From Arthrobacter sp. EpRS71 (GTDB lineage: Bacteria; Actinomycetota; Actinomycetes; Actinomycetales; Micrococcaceae), in assembly GCF_001512285.1 (NCBI RefSeq), contig NZ_LNUV01000006.1:129941-193940 (forward strand): 64,000 nucleotides of DNA, read 5' to 3'. A program made the translations under genes and the position numbers. Below are positions 9,031 through 18,139 of the stretch, piece after piece (within the stretch, counting starts at the first letter, position 1; each line of letters begins with the position of its first letter). The notes beneath the pieces are model-generated. The model ran no database searches. It saw only the letters and a program-made list of their open reading frames with translations, and had not been told where the DNA came from.

Positions 9031-9333
9031 ATGGCACAAGATAGATACATGAACAGCAGAGATGCCATGCGTCGTCTAGGGGAGAATCTGCGAAGCCGAC
9101 GAATCATCCTCGGCTTGTCGCAGGAACTTGTCGCCGAACGTGCTGACCTTTCACGGCCGACGCTCATGCGCATGGAAACCGGCGAAGGTGGAAAAATCGA
9201 ACACTTGATGACCGTTGCGTCTGTGCTCGGTGTTGCTGAAGACCTTATTAGTGCTTTGGACCCCCTGAATACAGATCTTGGTAGGGCGCGGGCGCACCTG
9301 CTGAGCAGGCAGCGCGCCCCCAGGAGGAACTAA
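9031..9333 (+). CDS. hipB: HipB-like antitoxin (XRE-type HTH)
   Basis: The 100-aa protein carries a Cro/C1-type HTH at about residues 12-70 (RLGENLRSRRIILGLSQELV followed by ADLSRPTLMRME). In HipAB systems HipB binds HipA and represses the operon. The stop overlaps the hipA start by one base, which supports a working pair. ATG at 9049 is an alternative start that would leave the HTH intact; neither start has an obvious ribosome site. Confidence 0.85.
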   Translation: MAQDRYMNSRDAMRRLGENLRSRRIILGLSQELVAERADLSRPTLMRMETGEGGKIEHLMTVASVLGVAEDLISALDPLNTDLGRARAHLLSRQRAPRRN

Positions 9334-10640
9334 TGGCTGCCCGAATCATCAGGCGCGTGGAGGTGCTGGTCAACGAGTCCTTGGCCGGTGTGCTGGACAT
9401 TGAAACGGACGGGCTTTCTCCTCGCGAGCGCGTCGCGTTCACCTACGCCGACAGCTGGATGTCCGCTGCAGAGGCGTTCGAGGTTTCTCCGGAGCTACCC
9501 CTTCGGCGCGGCCCTCAGCGTCCCACCCAAGGCCGCGAGCTGTTCGGGTCCTTTCAGGATGCCTCCCCGGATGACTGGGGCAGAAAGCTGTTGTACGAAG
9601 AACTGCGCCAACAGGCTCTCATTGAGGGTGCGGGCCGCATTCCGCCCACGGGCGAAGCGGGCTACCTGTTGTTGGTCAACGATGAGACCAGGCAGGGGGC
9701 ACTTCGCTTTCGGGAGAACGGAAAATTCCTGTCGTCGTGGGGCCGGGGTGCAGGAATCCGCGACTTGAAGGTGCTCAGCGAAGAGGCCAGACTTTTCGCT
9801 GACACAGGCGAGGTCAGGGAGGAGAACTCCTTGCTGATGGGTGCCGGCTCCTCTCCCGGTGGTGCTCAGCCAAAAGCCTGGGTTCGGGACGACGACGGAT
9901 CCATGCTGCTGGCAAAGTTCCCGAAGACATCGGACGTCGGCAATGTGCAACTGTGGGAAATGGTGGCCATCAGGCTGCAGCAGCGGGCAGGCATCAGGGT
10001 CGCCGAGTCACGGCTCATGCCACTTTCGGAATTTTCCCATATCTTCCTCACCCGGCGGTTTGATCGCGACGGTGACCGGCGCATCCCATACATGAGTGTG
10101 CGCACGGCTCTCCAACTCGACACGTACTCACACCCTGATTACGTAAAAATCGCCTCGGAAGTGGCACATATCTCTGCAGAACCTGTTCAGGATGCCAACG
10201 AGATGTTCAGCAGAGCCGCTCTCATCGCTATGGTCAACAACACCGATGACCACATGAGAAACCACGGGCTCCTGCGAACCAAGAGAGGCTGGCGCCTGTC
10301 ACCGTCGTTCGACGTGAACCCGGTGCCGCCAGGTACATCAGATACGCCGCTCACCCCACAGGGCGGGCTCTTCGATAGGGACGTTCGGGATCTGGTGGAC
10401 TTCTCCGATGCTTTTCGGCTGACCAGGGACGCGGCCATTGCTCGGCTGCAGCAGGTCGCCACTGCCGTGTCTCACTGGCGGGACGAGGCCCTCAGCCTGG
10501 GAGCTGAACCTGATTCCCTTGCCTGCATGACCAAAGCCTTCGAAGGTGAGAATGCCAAGCGGGTGGCGTCGTTGGCTCCTGCCCCGGCCGTGCTGGACAT
10601 GGGCGGATCATCCACGATCCACAGATTCCTCTCGCCGTGA
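9333..10640 (+). CDS. hipA: HipA-like serine/threonine kinase toxin
   Basis: The 435-aa protein has HipA landmarks in order: an N-terminal couplet domain (residues 1-110), the glycine-serine loop SSPGGAQPKAW near 173-183, the ATP-binding Lys in LLAKFPKTSD near 195, the catalytic NNTDDHMRNHGLL near 302-314, and the metal-binding SPSFDVNP near 323-330. HipA kinases phosphorylate a translation factor (glutamyl-tRNA synthetase in E. coli) and slow growth. All catalytic residues appear present, so the toxin looks active. Confidence 0.9.
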   Translation: MAARIIRRVEVLVNESLAGVLDIETDGLSPRERVAFTYADSWMSAAEAFEVSPELPLRRGPQRPTQGRELFGSFQDASPDDWGRKLLYEELRQQALIEGAGRIPPTGEAGYLLLVNDETRQGALRFRENGKFLSSWGRGAGIRDLKVLSEEARLFADTGEVREENSLLMGAGSSPGGAQPKAWVRDDDGSMLLAKFPKTSDVGNVQLWEMVAIRLQQRAGIRVAESRLMPLSEFSHIFLTRRFDRDGDRRIPYMSVRTALQLDTYSHPDYVKIASEVAHISAEPVQDANEMFSRAALIAMVNNTDDHMRNHGLLRTKRGWRLSPSFDVNPVPPGTSDTPLTPQGGLFDRDVRDLVDFSDAFRLTRDAAIARLQQVATAVSHWRDEALSLGAEPDSLACMTKAFEGENAKRVASLAPAPAVLDMGGSSTIHRFLSP

Positions 10641-10647
10641 GCTCTCC

Positions 10648-11124
10648 CTAAACCCCTACCGTCTTCAGATAGTTCCGGATCCCGTCCACCACCATCTGGT
10701 GGTCTTCATCGGACGCCAGCCCGGATACGGTGATCGCGCCGATCACGCCTGCTCCCCGGACGCGGATGGGGAACGATCCTCCAGCCAAGGTGTAGTCCTC
10801 ATGCGCAAGCCAGCCACCACCTAAAGGGCTATGACCGCGGGCAGAAAACTGCTCGGACAACAACGCCGTGCTGTGCTCAAAGCGAAGCACGGAAGCAGAC
10901 TTGCGGCGGATCCACTCCTCTTGGTCTGAGGTGGCTCCCGGCAAAACGCAGCGGAAGAGCACGATGTTGTGGCGGCGGATATCGATTGCCACTCCAAACC
11001 CGGACGCGATGGCGTGGTTGGCGATCAGCGAACCAAGCCGCCAGGCGTCGTGGTTGTCGAACGATGCGAAGACCAGCTCCTCTTCCTGCTGGCGGAGTTC
11101 AGCGTGCCGCGGTGACTCAGTCAT
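10648..11124 (-). CDS. UPF0303 / HbpS-like protein
   Basis: The 158-aa protein belongs to the UPF0303 group of the GlcG/HbpS fold (FASFDNHDAWRLGSLIANHA, then ALLSEQF...GGGWLAHEDYTLAGGSFPIRV and GAITVSGLASDEDHQMVVDGI). Members have been linked to haem or cofactor binding, but no reaction is established. It is the last gene of the long sugar cluster, 3 nt after the preceding dehydrogenase gene, so it is probably cotranscribed with it. Confidence 0.8.
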   Translation of the reverse strand: MTESPRHAELRQQEEELVFASFDNHDAWRLGSLIANHAIASGFGVAIDIRRHNIVLFRCVLPGATSDQEEWIRRKSASVLRFEHSTALLSEQFSARGHSPLGGGWLAHEDYTLAGGSFPIRVRGAGVIGAITVSGLASDEDHQMVVDGIRNYLKTVGV

Positions 11125-11127
11125 GGT

Positions 11128-12150
11128 TCATTTTCCTTCCACTGCAGCGTCAGCCTCGTAGCTCAGCCCGATCTGGCGTCGGATCTCATCCATCGCCGCC
11201 ATGATGGCCACGGTCTCACTCGGCGGCAGGATGGTTCCGGCGGTCTCTCCTGCGCGGATCAGGCGTTCCAGCTCAGCAGCTTGGAACTGCATTCCACGGC
11301 TGCCTACGGGCTGGTCATACCGTTCAACAACACTGCCATCAACAGCATGAACCGTGAAAGGAACCGGGTTGTACCAGGTGTGCTCGATGTCGATCCACCC
11401 TTCGGTTCCGATCACCATGGCGCGGTTGGCGCTGGCAGCGTCAAGCTCACAATCAACAATCGCCTGGGCGCCGTTGGCGTACTCGAAGATCGCAGCGGTC
11501 TGCCGGTCCACTCCGGTGGCAGACGTGGAGGAGCTGGCCCGGATTGAGGCCGGAGTGCCGAGGACATCGAACGCGAAGGAGATGGGGTAGATGCCGAGGT
11601 CCAGCAGGGCTCCGCCGCCGAGCGCGGGATCGTTAAGCCGGTGTGCAGGGTCCTGGGGGAGGCTCTGGTTGTGGCTTGCCACCACCTTGCGGACCTCTCC
11701 GATGGTGCCGGCAGCGATGATGTCGCGAACGCGGATCATGTGCGGGAGGAACCGGGTCCACATCGCTTCCAGCGCGACGAGGCCCTTGGACTCGGCCAGA
11801 TCCACGATGTCCTGCGCTTCGCTGGCGTTCATGGTGAACGATTTCTCCACCAGCACGTGCTTGCCGGCGTTCAACGCCAGCACTGCGTTGGCGTGATGGA
11901 AGGGGTGCGGCGTGGCGATGTACACCACGTCAATCAACGGGTCAGCTACCAGATCCTCATAGCTGCCGTGCGCTGTGGCTATGCCGTACTGATCGGCGAA
12001 CCCCTTGCTCGAGTCCAGCGAACGGGACCCCACGGCCTGCACCGTAAAGCCGTTCTCCTTCAGGTCTTTCGTTTGGAGCCCGGCGATAAAACCGGTGCCG
12101 AGGATTCCCCAGCGGATTGTTCCATCGGAGGTGCCATTACTGAGCGTCAC
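11128..12150 (-). CDS. Gfo/Idh/MocA-family NAD(P)-dependent oxidoreductase
   Basis: The 340-aa protein starts at the GTG at 12150, directly before the Rossmann motif IRWGILGTGFIAGLQTKDL. It contains the second-domain EKSFTMNASEAQDIVDLAESKGL signature, with the Lys that usually contacts the substrate, and a LLDLGIYPISFAFDVLGTP stretch typical of the trans-dihydrodiol/sugar dehydrogenase branch. These enzymes oxidise or reduce a sugar hydroxyl or keto group with NAD(P). The open frame extends upstream over the previous gene but without homology. It is one of four intact members in this cluster. Confidence 0.9.
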   Translation of the reverse strand: MTLSNGTSDGTIRWGILGTGFIAGLQTKDLKENGFTVQAVGSRSLDSSKGFADQYGIATAHGSYEDLVADPLIDVVYIATPHPFHHANAVLALNAGKHVLVEKSFTMNASEAQDIVDLAESKGLVALEAMWTRFLPHMIRVRDIIAAGTIGEVRKVVASHNQSLPQDPAHRLNDPALGGGALLDLGIYPISFAFDVLGTPASIRASSSTSATGVDRQTAAIFEYANGAQAIVDCELDAASANRAMVIGTEGWIDIEHTWYNPVPFTVHAVDGSVVERYDQPVGSRGMQFQAAELERLIRAGETAGTILPPSETVAIMAAMDEIRRQIGLSYEADAAVEGK

Positions 12151-12154
12151 GTGC

Positions 12155-13042
12155 TTAGTCCTTTGTTGAGCCAGAAATTGGGTACGCCACAAACGCAAAG
12201 CGCACGGAATCCGGCGACCAGCTGTTGACGTTGAGGGTACCTTGGCCGCCGAAAAGTGGCCATGTATGGAGGGGAGTGGTCCAGTCCTCGGTCGAAACAA
12301 GGACGACGTCCACAGGCAAGTCCGCGGGGTGGCCTTCCGTACCGCTGGGGAACTGGATGTACGTGGCGTAGCGGCCATCGGGGGAAAGGTGCGGGAACCA
12401 GTCGACGGTATCGGACTCGAGGAGCCGCTCGAACCCGCTGCCATCCACCTGTACCCGGGCCAGCTGGGCGTGGCCGGGAGCCTTCGTGAAGGACTCGGTG
12501 TTCAGGTAAAGCCACTTCCCATCGGGGGAGTACTCCGGCCCGTCGCGGTGGCCTGAACCGACATCAACAACGCGGGCGGTAGCGCCGCCGTCGGACGCTA
12601 TGGTCATCAGACGACCCGGCTGCGTAAAGTCGCCCGCCTCGATGCCCACATAGGCCAGTTCCTTGCCGTCCGGGCTGACGCCGTGGAGGAAGTGGAAAGA
12701 GCCGTCCTCGTCCGTGATCCTGGTGGCTTGGCCACCGGAAAGCGCGGCACGGTAGATGTGGCCGTCGTTGGCGGAGAGGAAGACGGTGGTGCCATCTGGT
12801 GCCAGGACGTGGTCGTTGTTCAGGTCCGGGACGCCCGTGAGGAGAACTTCCGCGGGTTCACCGCCGGAAACGTCCAGCCTCCACAACTTTCCGTCCCCGT
12901 TGAGGATCAGTGAGCTCCCGTCGAGGGTCCAGTTCGGTGCTTCCAGCAGCACGTCGTCGGTGGAATACACCAAGGTGGATTCACCGGAGACCGATGCGAT
13001 CCGCACCTCGCAGCGCTGACCTGGTTGAAGGGTGCGGATCAC
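12155..13042 (-). CDS. TolB/PD40-type beta-propeller protein of the sugar cluster
   Basis: The 295-aa protein begins with GTG at 13042, after AGGAC, 12 nt after the isomerase stop. It shows repeated propeller blades with the S-P-D-G-x-W/L-L/A-Y pattern (HVLAPDGTTVFLS, GVSPDGKELAYVG, EYSPDGKWLYLN, HLSPDGRYATYI, SWSPDSVRFAFV). This is the architecture of PD40/WD40-like and oligogalacturonate-lyase-like proteins. There is no signal peptide, so it acts in the cytoplasm. It may bind or cleave a sugar substrate of the pathway, but no catalytic residue is recognised. Confidence 0.8.
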   Translation of the reverse strand: MIRTLQPGQRCEVRIASVSGESTLVYSTDDVLLEAPNWTLDGSSLILNGDGKLWRLDVSGGEPAEVLLTGVPDLNNDHVLAPDGTTVFLSANDGHIYRAALSGGQATRITDEDGSFHFLHGVSPDGKELAYVGIEAGDFTQPGRLMTIASDGGATARVVDVGSGHRDGPEYSPDGKWLYLNTESFTKAPGHAQLARVQVDGSGFERLLESDTVDWFPHLSPDGRYATYIQFPSGTEGHPADLPVDVVLVSTEDWTTPLHTWPLFGGQGTLNVNSWSPDSVRFAFVAYPISGSTKD

Positions 13043-13053
13043 GTCGGCTGGTC

Positions 13054-14055
13054 CTAGTCCTTGCTGCTGAAGGCGGCGTCGAAGGAGGTCTGCGAGGCGG
13101 GGAAGTCGAACTTCTTCAGCGCCGCCAGGGCCTCGGGGGCGCCGTGGAGGCGGTCCATGCCGGCGTCTTCCCATTCGATGCTGATGGGTCCGTTGTAGCC
13201 GATGGCGGTGAGGGCCCGGAAGGAGGATTCCCACGGCACGTCGCCGCGCCCGGCGGAGACGAAGTCCCAGCCGCGGCGGGGATCGCCCCAGGGCAGGTGG
13301 GAGCCCATCACGGTGTTGCGGCCGGTCTGTCGGACCTTGGTGTCCTTGCAGTCCACGTGGTAGATCCGGTCCTTGAAATCCCAGATGAAGGACACGGGAT
13401 CGATGCCCTGCCACATGAAGTGGGAGGGGTCCCAGTTCAGTCCGAAGGCCTCGCGGTGGCCGATCGCTTCGAGGGTGCGGACGGTGGTCCAGTAGTCGTA
13501 GGCGATTTCGGAGGGGTGGACTTCGTGGGCGAAGCGGACACCGCACTCGTCGAAGACGTCCAGGATGGGGTTCCAGCGGTCGGCAAAGTCCTGGTATCCG
13601 GCGTCGATGACTTTCTCGGGGACGGGCGGGAACATGGCGACGTATTGCCAGATGGAGGATCCGGTGAACCCCACCACGGTGTCCACGCCGAGCGCTTTGG
13701 CGAGGCGTGCGGTGTGTTTCATTTCTTCGGCGGCGCGTTGGCGGACGCCTTCGGGGTCGCCGTCGCCCCAGACTTTGGAGCCGACGATCGCTTCGTGGCG
13801 GAAGTCGATGGGGTCATCGCAGACGGCTTGGCCTTTGAGGTGGTTGGAGATGGCCCAGACCTTCAGGTTGTACTTTTCCAACACTGCGAGTTTGGACTCG
13901 ACGTAGCCGGGTTCGTCCCAGCGCCAGGCGTCCAGGTGGTCTCCGGAGACGGCGATTTCCAGGCCGTCGTAGCCCCAGCCCGAGGCAAGGCGCGCGACTT
14001 CCTCGAACGGGAGGTCGGCCCACTGGCCGGTGAACAGGGTGTACGGGCGGGGCAT
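13054..14055 (-). CDS. TIM-barrel sugar isomerase/epimerase (AP_endonuc_2 family)
   Basis: The 333-aa protein has the xylose-isomerase-like fold: GWGYDGLEIAVSGDHLD near the start, VVGFTGSSIWQY, a metal-binding glutamate in CGVRFAHEVHPSEIAYD, GLNWDPSHFMWQGIDP, IYHVDCKDTKVR and a final SIEWEDAGMDR. The Glu, Asp, His and Glu of these motifs would bind one divalent metal. The ATG at 14055 is preferred because GGAG precedes it by a proper distance. In related clusters such proteins epimerise, eliminate or hydrate keto-sugars. It is next to a dehydrogenase gene, only 1 nt after its stop. Confidence 0.9.
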   Translation of the reverse strand: MPRPYTLFTGQWADLPFEEVARLASGWGYDGLEIAVSGDHLDAWRWDEPGYVESKLAVLEKYNLKVWAISNHLKGQAVCDDPIDFRHEAIVGSKVWGDGDPEGVRQRAAEEMKHTARLAKALGVDTVVGFTGSSIWQYVAMFPPVPEKVIDAGYQDFADRWNPILDVFDECGVRFAHEVHPSEIAYDYWTTVRTLEAIGHREAFGLNWDPSHFMWQGIDPVSFIWDFKDRIYHVDCKDTKVRQTGRNTVMGSHLPWGDPRRGWDFVSAGRGDVPWESSFRALTAIGYNGPISIEWEDAGMDRLHGAPEALAALKKFDFPASQTSFDAAFSSKD

Positions 14056-14056
14056 G

Positions 14057-15262
14057 TCAGGCTCCTTCAATAGTGGTTGCGTTGAGCTGGATCAGTGAGT
14101 TTTTGGCGGCGGCGGACTCTTCAACCGCTGCGAGGATGTGCTGGACGTTCAGGCCGTCCTCGAACGACGGCGACGGCGCCTCACCTGCGGCGATCGCGGT
14201 GAGGAAGTCCCGGATTTGGTGCGTAAAGGTGTGCTCCCAGCCAATGATGTGACCCTGCGGCCACCATGCTTCGAGGTAGGGGTGTTCGGGCTCGTTGACC
14301 AGGATCCGCCGGAAGCCCTGTTCGCGGACGGGCACGGTGGCGTCCAGGAAGCCGAGCTCGTTCAGGGCTTCAAGGTCAAAGAGGATGGTGCCTTTATCGC
14401 CGTAGATTTCGAGCTTGAGGGAGTTCTTCCGGCCCGTCGCCACGCGGGAAACCTCTACTGAGGCGATTGCTCCGGAGGCGAGGGTCAGCGTGGCCCAAGC
14501 GGCGTCGTCGACCGTTACATCTTCGAGCCCGCTAGCGGAACCATTAGTGCCGGGGCGGCGGTCCACGAACGTGTGCAGGCGGCCGGACACCTCGGTGACG
14601 GCATCGTCCAAGAGGAAGAGGACCTGGTCGATGGCGTGGGAGGCGATGTCGCCGAGTGCGCCGGAGCCGGCGGTTTCCTTGCGGAGGCGCCACGTCATAG
14701 GGGACTCGGCGTCGGAGAGCCAGTCCTGGAGGTAGGCGGCGCGGACGTGCCGGACCGTGCCGAGCCGCCCTTCGGCGATGAGTTCCCGGGCAAGTGCCAG
14801 GGCGGGGACGCGGCGATAGTTGAAGCCGATCATGGACTGCACGCCGTTGGCCCGGGCGGTGGCGGCCGCGGCCGCCATCAACTCGGCCTCACCCAGGGTG
14901 TTGGCCAGCGGCTTCTCCACGAGTACGTGCTTGCCCGCCTCGAGGGCGGCGATGGCGATTTCGGCGTGCATCCAGCCCGGCGCGCAGATATCGACGATGT
15001 GAATATCGTCCCGTTCAATCACCGAACGCCAGTCAGTGGCGGACTCGGCCCAGCCGTACTTGGCTGCGGCCTCTGCCACTTGGGTGGCGTCCCGGCCAAC
15101 GAGCACTTTCTGCTCGAAGGCCGGGACGTCGAAGAAACTGGCCACGTTCCGCCACGCATTCGAATGGGCCTTACCCATGAAGGCGTAGCCAATGGCGGCC
15201 ACGCCGAGTGGTTGACGCGTCTGGGCAGGCGTGTGGTCGGATGGGTGGGCGGGGGTGGTCAT
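14057..15262 (-). CDS. Gfo/Idh/MocA dehydrogenase resembling levoglucosan/3-keto-sugar dehydrogenases
   Basis: The 401-aa protein has the N-terminal GVAAIGYAFMGKAHSNAWRN nucleotide motif, the inter-domain VLVEKPLANTLGEAELM motif, and GDIASHAIDQVLFLLDD. The G-F-M-G-K-A-H-S opening and the TDWR...DIHIVDICAPGWMHAEIA run recall actinobacterial levoglucosan dehydrogenase and other enzymes that oxidise the C3 hydroxyl of a glucoside. That assignment is from remembered family patterns, not a search. It sits between an isomerase/epimerase gene and another dehydrogenase gene, as expected of a keto-sugar pathway. Confidence 0.88.
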   Translation of the reverse strand: MTTPAHPSDHTPAQTRQPLGVAAIGYAFMGKAHSNAWRNVASFFDVPAFEQKVLVGRDATQVAEAAAKYGWAESATDWRSVIERDDIHIVDICAPGWMHAEIAIAALEAGKHVLVEKPLANTLGEAELMAAAAATARANGVQSMIGFNYRRVPALALARELIAEGRLGTVRHVRAAYLQDWLSDAESPMTWRLRKETAGSGALGDIASHAIDQVLFLLDDAVTEVSGRLHTFVDRRPGTNGSASGLEDVTVDDAAWATLTLASGAIASVEVSRVATGRKNSLKLEIYGDKGTILFDLEALNELGFLDATVPVREQGFRRILVNEPEHPYLEAWWPQGHIIGWEHTFTHQIRDFLTAIAAGEAPSPSFEDGLNVQHILAAVEESAAAKNSLIQLNATTIEGA

Positions 15263-15292
15263 GGTGTGGTTCCTCGCAGTTCGCTTCAGTTA

Positions 15293-16414
15293 CTAGAGTG
15301 TTGCTGTTTCCGGTGCCCAGTCCTCAGGGACGGCCGCCGAAGCAGGTGCGTTGCTGATGACATCCACGAACGTGCCCGATTCCACGGATTCAGCGATCGA
15401 GACCATGCTGTCCAGCACGTGGTAGGCGAGATCGCCCGTGGCCCGGTGTGCGGTGCCGGCACGCAAGGCGCGGGCCATGTCCAACACCCCCAGGCCGCGG
15501 CCGTTGGCCGGCCCGGTGGCAGGGATGATCTCGGGTTCTTCCGCGCCCGGACGCCACAGCTTCAACTCGCCGTCGAAGTAGTTCGGGTCCGGCAATGACA
15601 GCGTAGCCTCCGAGCCCGTGATCTCCACGAAGCCCATCCGCAGGCGCGGCGACTCGAAGCTGAACACGCTGTGCGAGGACTGGCCGCCCTCGAACTGCGC
15701 CATCGCGGACACATGCGTGGGGACCTCGACGGCGAATTCCTCGCCGGCCTTGGGCCCGGAACCGATCACGCGGGTCGCCTTGGCAGAGGAGCCAACGGCG
15801 GCCACCTTGCGGATGGAGCCGAAGGTCTGGACCAGTGCGGTGAGGTAGTACGGGCCCATGTCGAACAGCGGACCGGCGCCGTGCTGGAACAGGAACGCCG
15901 GGTTCGGGTGCCAGGACTCGGGGCCGGGCGTCTGGAACGTGGTCATACCGGTCAACGGGGTGCCGATGTCCCCACGTTCGATGATCCGGCGGGCCGTCTG
16001 AAGGCCCGCACCCAGGAACGTGTCCGGGGCGGTGCCCAGGCGGATACCGGCGGCGTCTGCTGCCTTGAGCAGGCCAAGTCCGGACTCGCGGTCCAGTGAG
16101 AAGGGCTTCTCAGTCCACACGTGCTTGCCCGCGTTCACCGCAGCGGTGGCCACCTCGACGTGCGCTGCCGGGATGGTCAGGTTCACGATGATTTCGACGT
16201 CGGGATGATTCAGTGCCAGCTCGGGCGCACCGAACTCCGGGATCCCGTATTCCTTGGCCCGTGCTTCGGCGGCCTCGACGAAGAGGTCCGCGATCACCAG
16301 GACCTTCAGGTCGGGGAAAACCGTGAGGTTGTCCAGGTACTGCTTGCTGATGTTGCCCGCGCCGATGACGGCTACACCGACGGGACCTTTGCGGGTGGAG
16401 GGAGCGAAGCTCAT
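15293..16414 (-). CDS. Gfo/Idh/MocA-family oxidoreductase
   Basis: The 373-aa protein has the Rossmann motif VGVAVIGAGNISKQYLDNL, the WTEKPFSLDRESGLGLLKAA motif with the usual Lys, and FQHGAGPLFDMGPYYLTALVQ in the substrate domain, a form common in predicted sugar dehydrogenases acting with sugar ABC importers. It overlaps the end of the upstream isomerase gene by 4 nt and is followed 30 nt later by the next dehydrogenase gene. Confidence 0.9.
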   Translation of the reverse strand: MSFAPSTRKGPVGVAVIGAGNISKQYLDNLTVFPDLKVLVIADLFVEAAEARAKEYGIPEFGAPELALNHPDVEIIVNLTIPAAHVEVATAAVNAGKHVWTEKPFSLDRESGLGLLKAADAAGIRLGTAPDTFLGAGLQTARRIIERGDIGTPLTGMTTFQTPGPESWHPNPAFLFQHGAGPLFDMGPYYLTALVQTFGSIRKVAAVGSSAKATRVIGSGPKAGEEFAVEVPTHVSAMAQFEGGQSSHSVFSFESPRLRMGFVEITGSEATLSLPDPNYFDGELKLWRPGAEEPEIIPATGPANGRGLGVLDMARALRAGTAHRATGDLAYHVLDSMVSIAESVESGTFVDVISNAPASAAVPEDWAPETATL

Positions 16415-17187
16415 GCCTTGGCCTCCTGGGAAACGGCGCTTTCTGCTGCTTCGGCGCTGGCCGCGGCGGTCAGGTAGTTCAGGCTTTCGGTGATGCCCTG
16501 GAAGATGTCTCCGGAGTAGTCGTCGAATTCCACCACGCCAACCTCCAAGGACTTGGCAGCTGCGATGACATCCAGCACAGGAATGGTGCCTTGGCCGGCG
16601 GGCTGCTGGGCCTTGGTATCGGTGTTCCCCGGGCCGTCCTTGATGTGGATGAGTTTCACGCGGTCGCCGAGGCGGGCCAGGAGTTCCACGGGATCCTGGC
16701 CGCCAACGGCCACCCAGTACGTGTCCACTTCGAGGACGAGTTCCGGATCCAGCAGTCCTTCGAAGTATTCCAGGGCGGTCTTGCCCTCGATGGTGGACTC
16801 CAGCTCCCAGGCATGGTTGTGGTAACCCACGCGGATGCCGTACTCAGCGCCTTTCTTGGCTGCGGCGTTGAGCTTGGCTGCCGTGGCATGGATGGTTTCG
16901 GCGTCCTGCCAATGCTCGGCCGGGAGGAAGGGATCGATCACGGTGGTGATGCCCAGTTCCTTGGCGGCCGCGAAGATCTCGTCCTGATCCTGCGTCAACA
17001 GGGGTGCGTGGCCGGAAGGCGCGGTCAGTCCGTTTTCCTTTAACGCCGCGCCCAGCTCGGAAGCGGTGGCCACGAAGTTGTACGGCTCAACCTGTGTAAA
17101 GCCGATCTCGGCCACCTTCTTGATGGTTCCAGGCAGGTCCTCCTGGATGGCGTTCCTGAGGGTGTACAGCTGGAGTGAATACGACAT
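16411..17187 (-). CDS. IolE/IolI-like sugar isomerase/epimerase
   Basis: The 258-aa TIM-barrel protein shows MSYSLQLYTLRNAIQEDLPGTIKKVAEIGF, GIRVGYHNHAWELES (metal and substrate His pair near residue 125), LVLEVDTYWVAVGGQDP and LIHIKDGPGNTD near residue 195, then EVGVVEFDDYSGD with the final acid. The length and motifs fit the AP_endonuc_2 family used in inositol and keto-sugar breakdown. It is separated from the permease gene by 58 nt and couples by overlap to the dehydrogenase gene. Confidence 0.9.
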   Translation of the reverse strand: MSYSLQLYTLRNAIQEDLPGTIKKVAEIGFTQVEPYNFVATASELGAALKENGLTAPSGHAPLLTQDQDEIFAAAKELGITTVIDPFLPAEHWQDAETIHATAAKLNAAAKKGAEYGIRVGYHNHAWELESTIEGKTALEYFEGLLDPELVLEVDTYWVAVGGQDPVELLARLGDRVKLIHIKDGPGNTDTKAQQPAGQGTIPVLDVIAAAKSLEVGVVEFDDYSGDIFQGITESLNYLTAAASAEAAESAVSQEAKA

Positions 17188-17245
17188 TGGGTTCCTTTTC
17201 GGGAGTGGGTGTTTCCGGGAATTCAGGGACTTGGCGCCAGTCTAG

Positions 17246-18139
17246 TTAGCGCCCGGCGAGGGAGCCACCGATTCCGCCGACGCTGAAGTACTTGTTCAGT
17301 GCGGCGAAGACGATGATCGGCGGAAGCATCATCACCACGGCCAGGGCCATCACGGATGTCCAGTCGGTGGCGTTCTGTTGGAAGAACGATTGGACGCCCA
17401 TGGGAAGGGTGAAGATCTCGTTGGATCGAAGGAACACGATGGCTACCAGGTAGTCGTTCCACGCCAGCAGGAAGGCGAAGATGGCGGTGGAGAGGATGCC
17501 TGGCAGTGAGTTCCGGAGCACCACTTTGGTGAAGGACCCGAACACCGAGCAGCCATCAATCCAAGATGCTTCTTCGAGGCTGATGGGGATGGAATCGAAA
17601 TAGGCGGCCATCATCCAGGTGGCCACGGTCATGGTGGAGCCGACGTAGATGATGGTGATGCCCAGCAGGTTGTCCACCAGGCCCATGCCTGCGAAGAGGA
17701 TGAACAGTGGGACCACTGAGGTGATGATGGGCAGGGACTGCATGACGAACAGCAGCAGGGAGTAGCCGGAGACTGCTTTGGACCGGCCACGGGAGAGGAC
17801 GTATCCGGCGGGTGCGGCCACGGCGACGGAGACCACCACGGTGGAGAGCGTGGTGACCAGGCTGTTCTGCAGCCAGGTCGCGGCGAGCGTCCCATTGAAA
17901 ACGTTGGCAAGGTTCTCGAACGTGAACCCGGTGGCCGTACTGTTCACACCGGGAGTGAAGGCCAGCACCACGGTCACCATGATGGGGACCAGGACGATCA
18001 CGGTGATGGCCAGGATCAGGGCGAACCGCCACCAGCGTCCGCGCATGCCGGCTTCGGAGAGGACGCGGCGGGTCTTGCCGGTGTCGGTGATGCCGAGGGC
18101 CGGGCCGGATTCGGGGTGGGCGTGGAGTACAGCGCTCAT
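17246..18139 (-). CDS. Sugar ABC transporter permease (MalG/CUT1 type)
   Basis: The 297-aa protein has six predicted membrane segments and the EAA loop EASWIDGCSVFGSFTKVVLRNSLPGI near residue 205 that docks on the ATPase. MalG-type permeases pair with a MalF-type partner. Its ATG overlaps the stop of that partner by one base. No ATPase gene is present in the cluster; actinobacteria often use a shared MsiK-type ATPase encoded elsewhere. Confidence 0.93.
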   Translation of the reverse strand: MSAVLHAHPESGPALGITDTGKTRRVLSEAGMRGRWWRFALILAITVIVLVPIMVTVVLAFTPGVNSTATGFTFENLANVFNGTLAATWLQNSLVTTLSTVVVSVAVAAPAGYVLSRGRSKAVSGYSLLLFVMQSLPIITSVVPLFILFAGMGLVDNLLGITIIYVGSTMTVATWMMAAYFDSIPISLEEASWIDGCSVFGSFTKVVLRNSLPGILSTAIFAFLLAWNDYLVAIVFLRSNEIFTLPMGVQSFFQQNATDWTSVMALAVVMMLPPIIVFAALNKYFSVGGIGGSLAGR